IMG/VR virus record: IMGVR_UViG_3300031977_000482
Span: 1-34,452 of that record
Length of the DNA: 34,452 bases
Source of the DNA: a virus
Reading direction: 5' to 3' (one strand)
Part shown: in pieces, positions 1 to 6,912 of the stretch
Layout: every line of letters begins with the position of its first letter
How positions within the stretch are numbered: the first letter of the stretch is position 1
Notes under the pieces: model-generated
Told to the model about the DNA's origin: nothing
What the model saw: the letters and a program-made list of their open reading frames with translations, nothing else
The model's database searches: none
Position numbers and translations under genes: made by a program

Positions 1-68
1 TCAAAGACTGATGCAGGAGCTGTCGGACTACCTACTACCCCAAGACTGAATGTCGGAAGAACAAACAT
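1..68 (-). CDS. Partial unknown protein, N-terminus only
   Basis: An ATG at 68 follows the TAA of the preceding gene (71-73) by two bases and opens a frame that runs off the window edge after 22 codons (starts MFVLPTFSLG). The position, close behind a run of small virion-type genes and facing the missing portal region, suggests another virion or head-region gene. A GGAG lies about 15 bases upstream, which is a weak ribosome-binding site. No family can be assigned from 22 residues. The call rests on frame continuity and spacing only. Confidence 0.4.
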   Translation of the reverse strand, partial: MFVLPTFSLGVVGSPTAPASVF

Positions 69-70
69 TA

Positions 71-556
71 TTAAGAAGCAGTATCTCCAGCAAGAACAAA
101 GGTGTCCGCTGCGTAAGCCACTATACTAGCTACTCCGTACTGAGCGTTGATCTTGGTGTGGGATTGTCTGTTGTTAATTGTAGTACCGGAAGCACTGAAG
201 CTTACTTGACCTGCTCCCTTTTGTACAAAGCTACAATTAAAGCCGGCTCCTAAACCACTTGGTACTGTGACAGTTACAGCAGAAGCATTGTCTAACACTA
301 CTACTTTACCGTTGTCTCCAGCTACTAATGTATAAGCGGTTCCTGTTTGATCGTTAATGGAAGCGTCGAAGTTGCTGATCGCATTACCGTCAAAGTCGTA
401 GCTCGATAAGTTAGAGGCAGATGCTTGCCCCATTAGATTGGTAACGGTTACTTTCTTAGTGGTGGGTGTACCTGCTACATCGTCAACGATTGCTACAATG
501 TCTGCACCTGCTGGTGTCGTCAGCTCGGTAAGTTCTGTAATTTTTTTATTAGCCAT
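71..556 (-). CDS. Small virion-associated beta-rich protein, 161 aa
   Basis: The first 45 residues (MANKKITELTELTTPAG..., then DIVAIVDD and a KKVTVTNLMG stretch) have the form of the short N-terminal segment found on many phage tail or fibre accessory proteins, where a K-I-[ST]-E-L start is followed by an I-V-D turn and a K-V-T-V-x-N-L strand. The rest is rich in Ser, Thr, Gly, Ala and Val with alternating hydrophobic residues, as in a beta-sandwich, including a DNGKVVVLDNASAVTVTVP stretch near residues 80-100. No signal peptide, membrane segment or catalytic motif is seen. It follows the 61-aa gene after a 5-base gap. A structural role is inferred from composition and neighbours. Confidence 0.6.
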   Translation of the reverse strand: MANKKITELTELTTPAGADIVAIVDDVAGTPTTKKVTVTNLMGQASASNLSSYDFDGNAISNFDASINDQTGTAYTLVAGDNGKVVVLDNASAVTVTVPSGLGAGFNCSFVQKGAGQVSFSASGTTINNRQSHTKINAQYGVASIVAYAADTFVLAGDTAS

Positions 557-561
557 GATTG

Positions 562-747
562 TTAAGCTTCGGGTTCAAATAATAATATTTCATCTAGTTC
601 TGTTGTCAATGGTTCACTAGCTTCTGAGAAGATAGCTCCGTCGATAGCATCGAATCCGTAGAGTACTTCAAAAAGCGGGCGAGAGAGTTCACCTGGTAAC
701 GGTATGATGTTACTTGGTTTCTCAATCGTTGTGATTACTAATGACAT
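562..747 (-). CDS. Unknown small protein with shared C-terminal tag, 61 aa
   Basis: The protein is acidic and its function is unknown. Its start overlaps the stop of the upstream gene as TAATG at 745-749, so translation is probably coupled. Its last 15 residues, LTTELDEILLFEPEA, match the last 15 of the unlinked 115-aa gene at 19069-19416 (LTTELGDILIVEPVA) at 11 of 15 positions. Short tags of this kind recur at the ends of phage virion proteins, so a virion or assembly role is likely but not shown. Confidence 0.6.
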   Translation of the reverse strand: MSLVITTIEKPSNIIPLPGELSRPLFEVLYGFDAIDGAIFSEASEPLTTELDEILLFEPEA

Positions 748-1058
748 TACAGAGAGTCAACAGTTCCAGTAGCGTAGACGCTGTGGGTTCCTGCTGTATA
801 TGCACTTACATTAGCTCTTAGCTTTTCGTAGTGTCCCATGTCATCTCGTACCATAACCGATCCTTCGGCTGATACTGATTGACTGTGTACTACATGCCAA
901 GCTCCTCCAATGTAAGCTTCTATATCTACGGTTGCAGCTCCAGCGGACTCAGTGGCTATGACAAATGTCCAGCCTTTGTCTCTCTCAACTTGGAACTCCG
1001 TACCAGAACCAGTACCTGTTGCACTTGAAAGTAATGTCTTCTTATCTAAACTTCTCAT
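747..1058 (-). CDS. Probable virion structural protein, 103 aa
   Basis: This small Gly/Ser/Ala/Val-rich protein has alternating hydrophobic residues and a compact beta pattern: KGWTFVIATE near residues 28-37, ATVDIEAYIGGAWHVV near 42-57, and a final SVYATGTVDSL. It looks like an Ig-like or jelly-roll domain such as those of phage neck, head-decoration or fibre proteins. No membrane segment or enzyme motif is seen. It sits in the run of small genes between the exonuclease and the missing portal region and overlaps the next gene by one base. Structural role inferred; exact function unknown. Confidence 0.55.
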   Translation of the reverse strand: MRSLDKKTLLSSATGTGSGTEFQVERDKGWTFVIATESAGAATVDIEAYIGGAWHVVHSQSVSAEGSVMVRDDMGHYEKLRANVSAYTAGTHSVYATGTVDSL

Positions 1059-1064
1059 AATATA

Positions 1065-1274
1065 TTACCGTGAAAGTTGTACTCCTGCTCCTGTTTGACC
1101 ACCCATACCTAATGTAGGACGACGCACTGTTAACTGACGGGTTCCTCTTCTCTTAGCCATCGTAGCACTAGCTGCTCTAGCTCTTGTAGGCTCTACTCTC
1201 TCAGCTGTTGCCGTTGGAGGCGGTGGCGGAGGAGGAGGAGGAGGAGGAGGTGATGGTACTGATCCGAAACACAT
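1065..1274 (-). CDS. Polyproline small virion-type protein, 69 aa
   Basis: The protein starts MCFGSVPS, continues with 12 consecutive prolines (residues 9-20), then an Arg/Ala-rich stretch, and ends with a basic motif (RRGTRQLTVRRPTLGMGG followed by a QTGAGVQL tail). Small proteins of this form, with a Cys or Gly near the N-terminus, a proline run and a C-terminal R-x-L-x-[IV] plus Gly-rich tail, are common near the portal gene of podoviruses. Their role is not established. The proline run is coded by seven CCT codons followed by mixed CCG, CCA and CCT. Such a run normally needs EF-P to be translated. Confidence 0.65.
   Translation of the reverse strand: MCFGSVPSPPPPPPPPPPPPTATAERVEPTRARAASATMAKRRGTRQLTVRRPTLGMGGQTGAGVQLSR
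1215..1250 (-). repeat. Trinucleotide repeat coding for Pro12
   Basis: On the minus strand seven CCT units run from 1250 down to 1230, followed by CCG, CCA, CCG, CCT and CCA, all in frame as proline. On the plus strand this is a (GGA)n-like tract. Perfect triplet runs can gain or lose whole codons by slippage without breaking the frame, so length variation between related phages is likely. Confidence 0.85.
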
Positions 1275-1276
1275 GG

Positions 1277-1483
1277 CTATTCTAAGTCTTTGGTTATGAT
1301 GTTGTCTTGTAACTGTTCGTCGTAAGTCTGTTGTAAATAATTAATTACACTTCTTTGTCCTACCTTAAACCATACATCTCTATCAGAGTCTGTCAAGAGG
1401 GGACATTTATCGGGGAACAGTTTGTCAAGCTTTTCTATCAAAGACTTACTCAACGCTGGTAATACTATTTCTTGGTCACTCAT
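1277..1483 (-). CDS. Unknown small protein, 68 aa
   Basis: Soluble, acidic and probably helical. No known motif is seen. The central part has aromatic and hydrophobic spacing (VWFKVGQRSVINYLQQTY, about residues 37-54) that suggests a small helical domain. The start overlaps the end of the upstream diphosphohydrolase-like gene by 8 bases, and the next gene begins 3 bases after the stop, so it is co-translated in the same operon. Similar short genes sit upstream of the portal in other T7-like phages, but I cannot name a function. Confidence 0.6.
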   Translation of the reverse strand: MSDQEIVLPALSKSLIEKLDKLFPDKCPLLTDSDRDVWFKVGQRSVINYLQQTYDEQLQDNIITKDLE

Positions 1484-1841
1484 CTCTATAACTTATATCT
1501 GCAAGTTCTTGTGGTAGCTTTCCTTCTTTAATCTTTTGCTCCGTCCATATCCAAGCTGAAGCATTCCATAAGATAGCACCCGCATGGTCTTCAGAGTTGT
1601 CCCCCTCAGCCAGCCCCAACAAATGTCTAAACATCGAATCATATAATCTACTTAGTGGGAATCCTTGTTTCCAGTTGTCGTCTCCGTAAAGCTTTCCGCC
1701 AGCTTCAAATCTTTTGGCGAGACTGCGTAAGGCGACCGGAGGTATAAGGCTGGGTCGTCCCCGTCCATCGTCCCCATCACGCCTTGCCCCAGTGCTGAAG
1801 TTTCTAGTATATCCTTGGTTTGGTAGTTCTTCGGTGTCCAT
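1476..1841 (-). CDS. dATP/dGTP diphosphohydrolase N-terminal-like protein, 121 aa
   Basis: Residues about 15-105 match the pattern of the phage dATP/dGTP diphosphohydrolase N-terminal family (DUF5664-like): a STGARRD motif, a GRGRPSLIPPVALRSLAKRF block, an EAGGKLYGDDNWKQGFPLSR block, then SMFRHLLGLAEGDNSEDHAGAI in separate conserved pieces. In family members linked to 2-aminoadenine phages the enzyme removes dATP or dGTP, but most carriers do not have that pathway. No PurZ-like adenylosuccinate synthetase is present here. The likely role is control of the deoxynucleotide pool during replication. The frame overlaps the exonuclease gene by 190 bases, out of frame. No methionine lies nearer the conserved core. 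No good ribosome-binding site is visible before 1841. Confidence 0.75.
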   Translation of the reverse strand: MDTEELPNQGYTRNFSTGARRDGDDGRGRPSLIPPVALRSLAKRFEAGGKLYGDDNWKQGFPLSRLYDSMFRHLLGLAEGDNSEDHAGAILWNASAWIWTEQKIKEGKLPQELADISYRDE

Positions 1842-2569
1842 AGTTTCTTTATTGTTTTAGTTCTGAAGCAGTAGTTCTCTGCTCGTAGTAATCTTGCCAT
1901 CCATGCATTCATCAAAGCATCTTGTTCTGTGAGTCCTGCATCTTCGTAGCATTTTGCTACAGTCTCCCATGTGTATCCATGTTTATCTAGCAGTCGTTTA
2001 GCAGTAACAGCTCCTACCTTTGGTACACCACTGTATCCATCTGTTGAATCTCCGGTTAGTGTTTGTATCAAGTGGAAGTTATCTGCTTCTTCAGTGGTAG
2101 GTTGGTGGTACTCTCCTCTGTTATAATCGTAGAATATACCTGGTACACTCTTGAAGTCTTTGTCTATGCTAACGATAATCGTCTCTTCATCCATTGCTTT
2201 ATCTGTTGCAAGGATAGATATAACATCGTCTGCTTCTAAGTTATCCCACAGTACACCACCTAGTTCATCGATGATCCACTGCTTTACTTGTCTAAGTATT
2301 ATAGGTAGTCGGGACTTTGCACGGTTTGCTTTGTAGTCAGGGAATAGCTTGCGTCGGAAGTTAGCACGGTCTGATAGACACAGCACTACATTCTCACACC
2401 TCAAGTTATCTCTGAACTCCTGTATACGATTGATAACACGAGCTTTAGCTAATGCCATGTCTGCGTGCACAGTCCACAGTTCTTCCTTCCATTGTATCGG
2501 TTCCTCTGCGACAACAGCTGCCTCGAAAGCGAGAACATCTGCGTCGATTAGTAGTGTAGTTTTACTCAT
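1652..2569 (-). CDS. T7 gp6-like 5'-3' exonuclease, 305 aa
   Basis: This is a FEN/PIN-type nuclease, close in length to T7 gp6 (about 300 aa). Visible motifs are the N-terminal LLIDADVLAFEAA, the EADDVISILATD acidic cluster, a VSIDKDFKSVPG segment, and GDSTDGYSGVPKVGAVTAKRLL, the helix-hairpin-helix with acidic metal ligands. In T7 this enzyme removes RNA primers, degrades host DNA and processes concatemers. It follows the PD-(D/E)XK-like gene with an 8-base overlap. Its last 63 codons overlap the diphosphohydrolase-like frame. The upstream end is well supported by the conserved N-terminal motif. Confidence 0.93.
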   Translation of the reverse strand: MSKTTLLIDADVLAFEAAVVAEEPIQWKEELWTVHADMALAKARVINRIQEFRDNLRCENVVLCLSDRANFRRKLFPDYKANRAKSRLPIILRQVKQWIIDELGGVLWDNLEADDVISILATDKAMDEETIIVSIDKDFKSVPGIFYDYNRGEYHQPTTEEADNFHLIQTLTGDSTDGYSGVPKVGAVTAKRLLDKHGYTWETVAKCYEDAGLTEQDALMNAWMARLLRAENYCFRTKTIKKLWTPKNYQTKDILETSALGQGVMGTMDGDDPALYLRSPYAVSPKDLKLAESFTETTTGNKDSH

Positions 2570-3023
2570 AGAATACGCTCCAGTTGTTTTGATATTTCTT
2601 GTATTTGCTTTTGCTTATGTTCTCAGGGTACAGCTTAATTGTTAACGATGTAACCACTGATTGCGGAATCATCCACCACTCATTAATAGGTGCTAAGTAT
2701 GCTGCTACCACATCAACACTGTCTGGTATATAATCCTTACTTATTCGCCCGCATCCTGTATTAACTACATAACCATTCTGGGTGTTACAAGATGTACTCT
2801 TTACTTGTACCTTTAGATCACCAGCCGGACAAGTTACAATGAAGTCCCAAGGCATAGGAGTCGTTGGTGTGTGTGGTTCAAAGTCCCGCTCTAAACATTC
2901 AGCGATGAATCGAGCCTCTCCTATTGCTCCTATGCGTTGTTGTTTCGATGATGGCATGGTAAGATCTTGTGTATCATAGAGGTATGCAAGGGTAGTGTAG
3001 CTGTCGTATTGTATCTCGTCCAT
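2562..3023 (-). CDS. PD-(D/E)XK nuclease-like protein, 153 aa
   Basis: The core motifs fit a small PD-(D/E)XK endonuclease: a GAIGEARFIAECLE helix at about residues 32-45, then MPWDFIV with the metal-binding Asp, and LKVQVKST with the (E/Q)xK catalytic pair. The spacing resembles small group I-intron-type or resolvase-like members of the fold. The protein ends with a lysine- and aromatic-rich tail. It sits between DNA polymerase (3-base gap) and exonuclease (8-base overlap), a place T7 does not use for such a gene, so a role in recombination or DNA end processing is inferred. A shorter start at 2957 (MPSSKQQRIG) is also possible. Neither start has a strong ribosome-binding site. Confidence 0.75.
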   Translation of the reverse strand: MDEIQYDSYTTLAYLYDTQDLTMPSSKQQRIGAIGEARFIAECLERDFEPHTPTTPMPWDFIVTCPAGDLKVQVKSTSCNTQNGYVVNTGCGRISKDYIPDSVDVVAAYLAPINEWWMIPQSVVTSLTIKLYPENISKSKYKKYQNNWSVFYE

Positions 3024-3026
3024 CTC

Positions 3027-4901
3027 TTAGTGCGTCTCAGCCCAGCTGTCACCTACTTTGTACTCACCGTCTAGCTGTACATTCAGCTTCAGTTCTTTAC
3101 CAGCTACACGAATAGCTTTCACTGCTAACTTACCGAAGTCCTCTGCGTGTTGTGGTATTACTTCTGCTTGGAACTCGTCGTGTATGTTAGCAACAAATGC
3201 GTACTCTCTACCGTGCTGCCACTTACTCTTACCGAGTGCGTGATACAGTTGGATAAGTGCTACCTTCATACACACTGCTCCGGCTGATTGAAGTAACATG
3301 TTCAGTGCTGCGTGACTACTGCGTATGCGTAACACCCGACCGTCTAGTCCTATCAATGTACCACCGTTCTCCACTTTCTTTTGGATAGCATCTTGTAGTC
3401 TCTTCAGTGCTGGTAGGTTATCTAAGAACTTACGCTTCAGTTGCACTCCTTCTTTAGCACCCCCTCCAATGATCTCTCCCATCTTAGCGGGACCAGCTCC
3501 GTATAACAAAGCGTAGATCATAGTCTTAGCTTGGTCTCTGTTGTCTAACCCTGCTCGTTCCATGTTGAATGTATGGATGTCTCCTTCTGTTACGATCTTA
3601 CCGTACTCTCCTCTGTCATAGAATGCTAAGTAATGTGCTAACATCCGCAGCTCCAACCCACTAGCATCACACCCAACCAACTTCTTACCAACACCCGCAC
3701 CGAACAATCCTCGACACTCTTCACCGTAAGGCACGCGACAAGCAGGAACCTGTGCTACATTTGGATTGCTGTGTGTACACCGCCCAGTCACTGCTCCATT
3801 TGTATTCACCGCTCCGTGTATCCGTCCGTTCTGAGCCAGCTTCAACCACGCTTGTTCTCCCTCTGCTAACTGACCAAGTCTTTTCTGTACGAGGAGATAG
3901 TCTAACAACTTCTGTGCGATTGGATGATCTATCTTCTTCAGTACTGCTTCATCTACTTTAGGTGTGGTAGCGTCTGGTTCCTTTGGTAGATCGTATCCAA
4001 GGTCAGCTAATGCTTGTGCTATCTGTTGTCGAGACCCTGGGTTGAACAGTGTGGTCTTTTGTTTGTTACCTTGCTTCTTCGCTTCCTTTAACAGTGTCTG
4101 TTTCAAACCTCTAGCTTTCAGTTGTTCCTTTAGTTTCACCTTGGTCTCAGCACTGAGTATCTCTACTTGGTCTTCACCTTCTATCATCAGTGTCCAACCA
4201 GCTGGACTCTTCATCTCTTCCACCTTTGGTGCTACCATTTGTTGTAGTTCGTCTTTCAACTCAGCACGGATAGAGGTTAACTTAGCGGTTAACTTGTCTG
4301 CTTTATCCAAATCAAAGCTGAATCCGTGTTTCTCCTGTTGAGATATGATGAATGCAAACCAATGTTCAATAGCTATCATCTGATTGCTTGGCTCTTGACT
4401 GAGTAGATAATCGTATAACAACTGTGTTACTATACAGTCACGCTCACAGTACTTCTTCATCTCATCGTTGTAGTGGTCGAATGCACCGTCCTCTTCTCCG
4501 TATGTTAGCTTCGTCTGCTTACCCATCCGGTGTCCCCAAGCTTTAAGCGAGTGACTACCTACAAGTTTAGAATCGAAGTTGTTACGACCGAAGTCCTCGT
4601 TGCGTAGGTCACTGAAGATACACCTAGATAATACTAAGGTATCTACTACTTTAACTAGAGGTGGAGAGAATCCGTACAGCTTCTTCAAAGCAGGAATATC
4701 AAACTTAATAACATTGTGTCCGACGATCCGGTCTGCTTCTGCTAGTGCTGTCAGTCCCCTGTGTATACTATCTCCCGCAAAGGTCACCATCTTCGGAACC
4801 ATTGGATCGTACACAGACAAGCAGTGTACCGTGTGTAAGTCCGTCAGATTAGTGAAGTCCTCAAGAGCATTTGTTTCTATATCAAAGAATAGTGTTCTCA
4901 T
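3027..4901 (-). CDS. Family A DNA polymerase with 3'-5' exonuclease, 624 aa
   Basis: The N-terminal proofreading domain shows FFDIETNA (ExoI, Asp7 and Glu9), HNVIKFDIPAL (ExoII) and YCERDCIVT (ExoIII). The polymerase domain shows motif A DASGLELRMLAHYL (Asp near 411), motif B RDQAKTMIYALLYGAG and motif C IHDEFQAEV. It is shorter than T7 gp5 (704 aa). The residue at the Pol I 762 position is Tyr, as in T7. The start is set at 4901 because an AGGAGG lies four bases upstream and the ATG overlaps the TGA of the preceding gene (ATGA). A frame-open ATG ten codons earlier lies inside that gene and lacks such a site. It acts with the primase-helicase and SSB encoded nearby. Confidence 0.96.
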   Translation of the reverse strand: MRTLFFDIETNALEDFTNLTDLHTVHCLSVYDPMVPKMVTFAGDSIHRGLTALAEADRIVGHNVIKFDIPALKKLYGFSPPLVKVVDTLVLSRCIFSDLRNEDFGRNNFDSKLVGSHSLKAWGHRMGKQTKLTYGEEDGAFDHYNDEMKKYCERDCIVTQLLYDYLLSQEPSNQMIAIEHWFAFIISQQEKHGFSFDLDKADKLTAKLTSIRAELKDELQQMVAPKVEEMKSPAGWTLMIEGEDQVEILSAETKVKLKEQLKARGLKQTLLKEAKKQGNKQKTTLFNPGSRQQIAQALADLGYDLPKEPDATTPKVDEAVLKKIDHPIAQKLLDYLLVQKRLGQLAEGEQAWLKLAQNGRIHGAVNTNGAVTGRCTHSNPNVAQVPACRVPYGEECRGLFGAGVGKKLVGCDASGLELRMLAHYLAFYDRGEYGKIVTEGDIHTFNMERAGLDNRDQAKTMIYALLYGAGPAKMGEIIGGGAKEGVQLKRKFLDNLPALKRLQDAIQKKVENGGTLIGLDGRVLRIRSSHAALNMLLQSAGAVCMKVALIQLYHALGKSKWQHGREYAFVANIHDEFQAEVIPQHAEDFGKLAVKAIRVAGKELKLNVQLDGEYKVGDSWAETH

Positions 4902-5317
4902 GCTTCCTCCTCTTCCTTCCTCTTCTTCCATGCTTTAAATTCAGGGTAAGGAGGTACATGTTTTTTATGTACCATGTGGCAAGATATATCACCCTTAACA
5001 CGACTCATTAATTCTAAGTAGTTATCGTATAAACAATACCACTCGTCCACCAAAAATCCTTCGTCATATATACCTGCGTCCTGCATTCCTGTTATAGTTT
5101 TTACTACCTCTACTAACTGCTCATACACATGGTGAAACTCTAACCTAATTCTCTTCTCATCAGATTCTGTATTGATAGTATTTTGTAGTTTAGCGTCCGT
5201 ATCTAATAACAACTCCTTAGCTAAGTATTTAATTTTTGTTTTATGTTTGTGTAGTAGCTCATCGAGAGAAGCTATATCCATTATCATTAATAGTTTTTTC
5301 TTTATACTCTTACTCAT
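4898..5317 (-). CDS. Unknown replication-operon protein, 139 aa
   Basis: This is a mostly helical, charged protein with a basic N-terminus and a basic then acidic C-terminus (KAWKKRKEEEEA). No recognised domain. It lies between primase-helicase (2-base gap) and DNA polymerase (ATGA overlap), so it is certainly co-expressed with them. The codons for its final Glu run (GAAGAGGAGGAAGC) also supply the AGGAGG ribosome-binding site for the polymerase, which explains part of the tail sequence. T7 has small genes 4.3-4.7 in the same place, but I see no clear homology. Function unknown. Confidence 0.75.
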   Translation of the reverse strand: MSKSIKKKLLMIMDIASLDELLHKHKTKIKYLAKELLLDTDAKLQNTINTESDEKRIRLEFHHVYEQLVEVVKTITGMQDAGIYDEGFLVDEWYCLYDNYLELMSRVKGDISCHMVHKKHVPPYPEFKAWKKRKEEEEA

Positions 5318-5319
5318 AT

Positions 5320-6912
5320 TTAGAATGGTTCATTATTGTTATTTGTTTCTTCAAAGGTACTCGCCCTCTCTTCCTCAGTGCACCTACCTGTATCACAGTT
5401 GTAATACAATGTACTACAGTGTCCAGTCTCACCGCTGAATCGATTCTTCAGTACTCTTACTTTTGTTTCGTTGGATAGCCTGTCGCTTTGTTGGTTGCGT
5501 TCCAATCCGATGACCATGTCACTTAACTGTGCGATTGCTTGTGACCCTCGGAGGTGATGCAGACTTACTCGTCCACCCTCTTCATGTCCAGTATCCACAC
5601 GCTTCAGATGACTGACCAATACCATACCACACCCTGTCTCCTCAACAAGAGATCGTAGCTTGGTCATTGTATTATCTATCAGTCTGCGTTCATCGTCTCC
5701 CTGTATCCCACTAACCACAATCGATAGGTGATCCAGGAATATCCATTTACAATCGAAGCCCTTAATCAGATACCTAATCTTGGATAACAGATTGTCACTC
5801 TCCATACTCCCGAAGTGATCGTAGGTGTAGAACTTACCGTTACCCACAGTCCTATCGAACGCAGGTTTCAGTTCCTTCTCATCTAACATATCATCATCTA
5901 GATGTAGTGGTTTGTTCATGTGTATTCCAAGGATACCCAACGCTGTGCGTCGTACTGATTCTTCAAGAGCTATGTAACCAACAGTCTCGCCCAACCCTAA
6001 CAGATGGTGTGCGATCTCACGACAGAACAGACTCTTACCAATACCACTACCAGCAGTAACAGTTACTAACTCTCCTAGTCTCATACCGTGAGTGATACTG
6101 TTCAACCCGATAAACGGATATGGTTTGCTTTTGTGTTCCTCCTTGTGGCTGATAACATCCCAGAGTTCCTTACCGTTTACGATACCGTCCGGTCTGTACT
6201 CACGAGCGTCGAACAAACAGTCTACTAGTTCCTTTGATCTACCCGCTAATAACATATCGTTAGCATCCTTTAGCGGTAGCTCTGCGATGTGTGCCTTACC
6301 AGGACTAAGCATACCAGCACAACTAGCTGCACCCTTTCTTCCTGTGTCGTCGTTATCAAAACAGAATATTACTTTCTCGTAACGCTCGACCCAATCCAAA
6401 GCATGCTTAAAGTTTTGCATACTACTAGCTGCACCATTCGGTATTGATACCACCGCCCATCGATTGTCTAGGATTTGTGACACAGATAAAGCGTCGATCT
6501 CACCCTCACATATTATTAGACGACGACCTCCATCTCTCCACAAATGCTGACCGTATAGACCTTTGATTGTACCTGTAGTAGCAAAAGACTTGTCAGCAAA
6601 TCGTATCTTTTGACCCATGATAGCACCATCTTTATTACGATAGTTAGCTATCTGTACTCCTTTATTTCTATACTCTCCTCTCCAGTATCCCCACTTCTTA
6701 CAGGTGTCTTCGTTTAATCCTCTCGCAGGTATAGACTCTGGTTTGCCTTGTGCAAAATCACTCGGTGTTGTGTCTGTCACTCTAGCATTCCCTCCATGTC
6801 TACCTCTGTGTTCATTACATGAGAAGCAGTGTGTACTCCCGTCGTCGTTGGTGGAACAGGCATCACTTGCTCCGCAGTCGGGACAGTCATGGTGTGTTTT
6901 GATGAAAGCCAT
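5320..6912 (-). CDS. T7 gp4-like DNA primase-helicase, 530 aa
   Basis: The N-terminus is a zinc-binding domain with Cys10, Cys13, Cys29 and Cys32 (CPDC ... CFSC), needed for primer-site recognition. A TOPRIM primase domain follows (LIICEGEIDALS near 130-142, CFDNDDTG near 185). The C-terminal half is a DnaB-type helicase with Walker A GSGIGKS near 286-293, Walker B in WIFLDHLSIVVSG, and the HLRGSQAIAQLSD arginine-finger region. The protein ends in an acidic, Asn-rich tail with a terminal Phe (EPF), like the T7 gp4 tail that contacts the polymerase. The first 136 bases overlap the endonuclease I frame. Length is close to T7 gp4 (566 aa). Confidence 0.95.
   Translation of the reverse strand: MAFIKTHHDCPDCGASDACSTNDDGSTHCFSCNEHRGRHGGNARVTDTTPSDFAQGKPESIPARGLNEDTCKKWGYWRGEYRNKGVQIANYRNKDGAIMGQKIRFADKSFATTGTIKGLYGQHLWRDGGRRLIICEGEIDALSVSQILDNRWAVVSIPNGAASSMQNFKHALDWVERYEKVIFCFDNDDTGRKGAASCAGMLSPGKAHIAELPLKDANDMLLAGRSKELVDCLFDAREYRPDGIVNGKELWDVISHKEEHKSKPYPFIGLNSITHGMRLGELVTVTAGSGIGKSLFCREIAHHLLGLGETVGYIALEESVRRTALGILGIHMNKPLHLDDDMLDEKELKPAFDRTVGNGKFYTYDHFGSMESDNLLSKIRYLIKGFDCKWIFLDHLSIVVSGIQGDDERRLIDNTMTKLRSLVEETGCGMVLVSHLKRVDTGHEEGGRVSLHHLRGSQAIAQLSDMVIGLERNQQSDRLSNETKVRVLKNRFSGETGHCSTLYYNCDTGRCTEEERASTFEETNNNNEPF

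Noticed and set aside
3058-4938. Several plus-strand open frames opposite DNA polymerase, and similar ones opposite the gp12-, gp15- and gp16-type genes
   Set aside because: They mirror codon patterns of strong minus-strand genes, share no motifs, and no plus-strand operon exists in the window.
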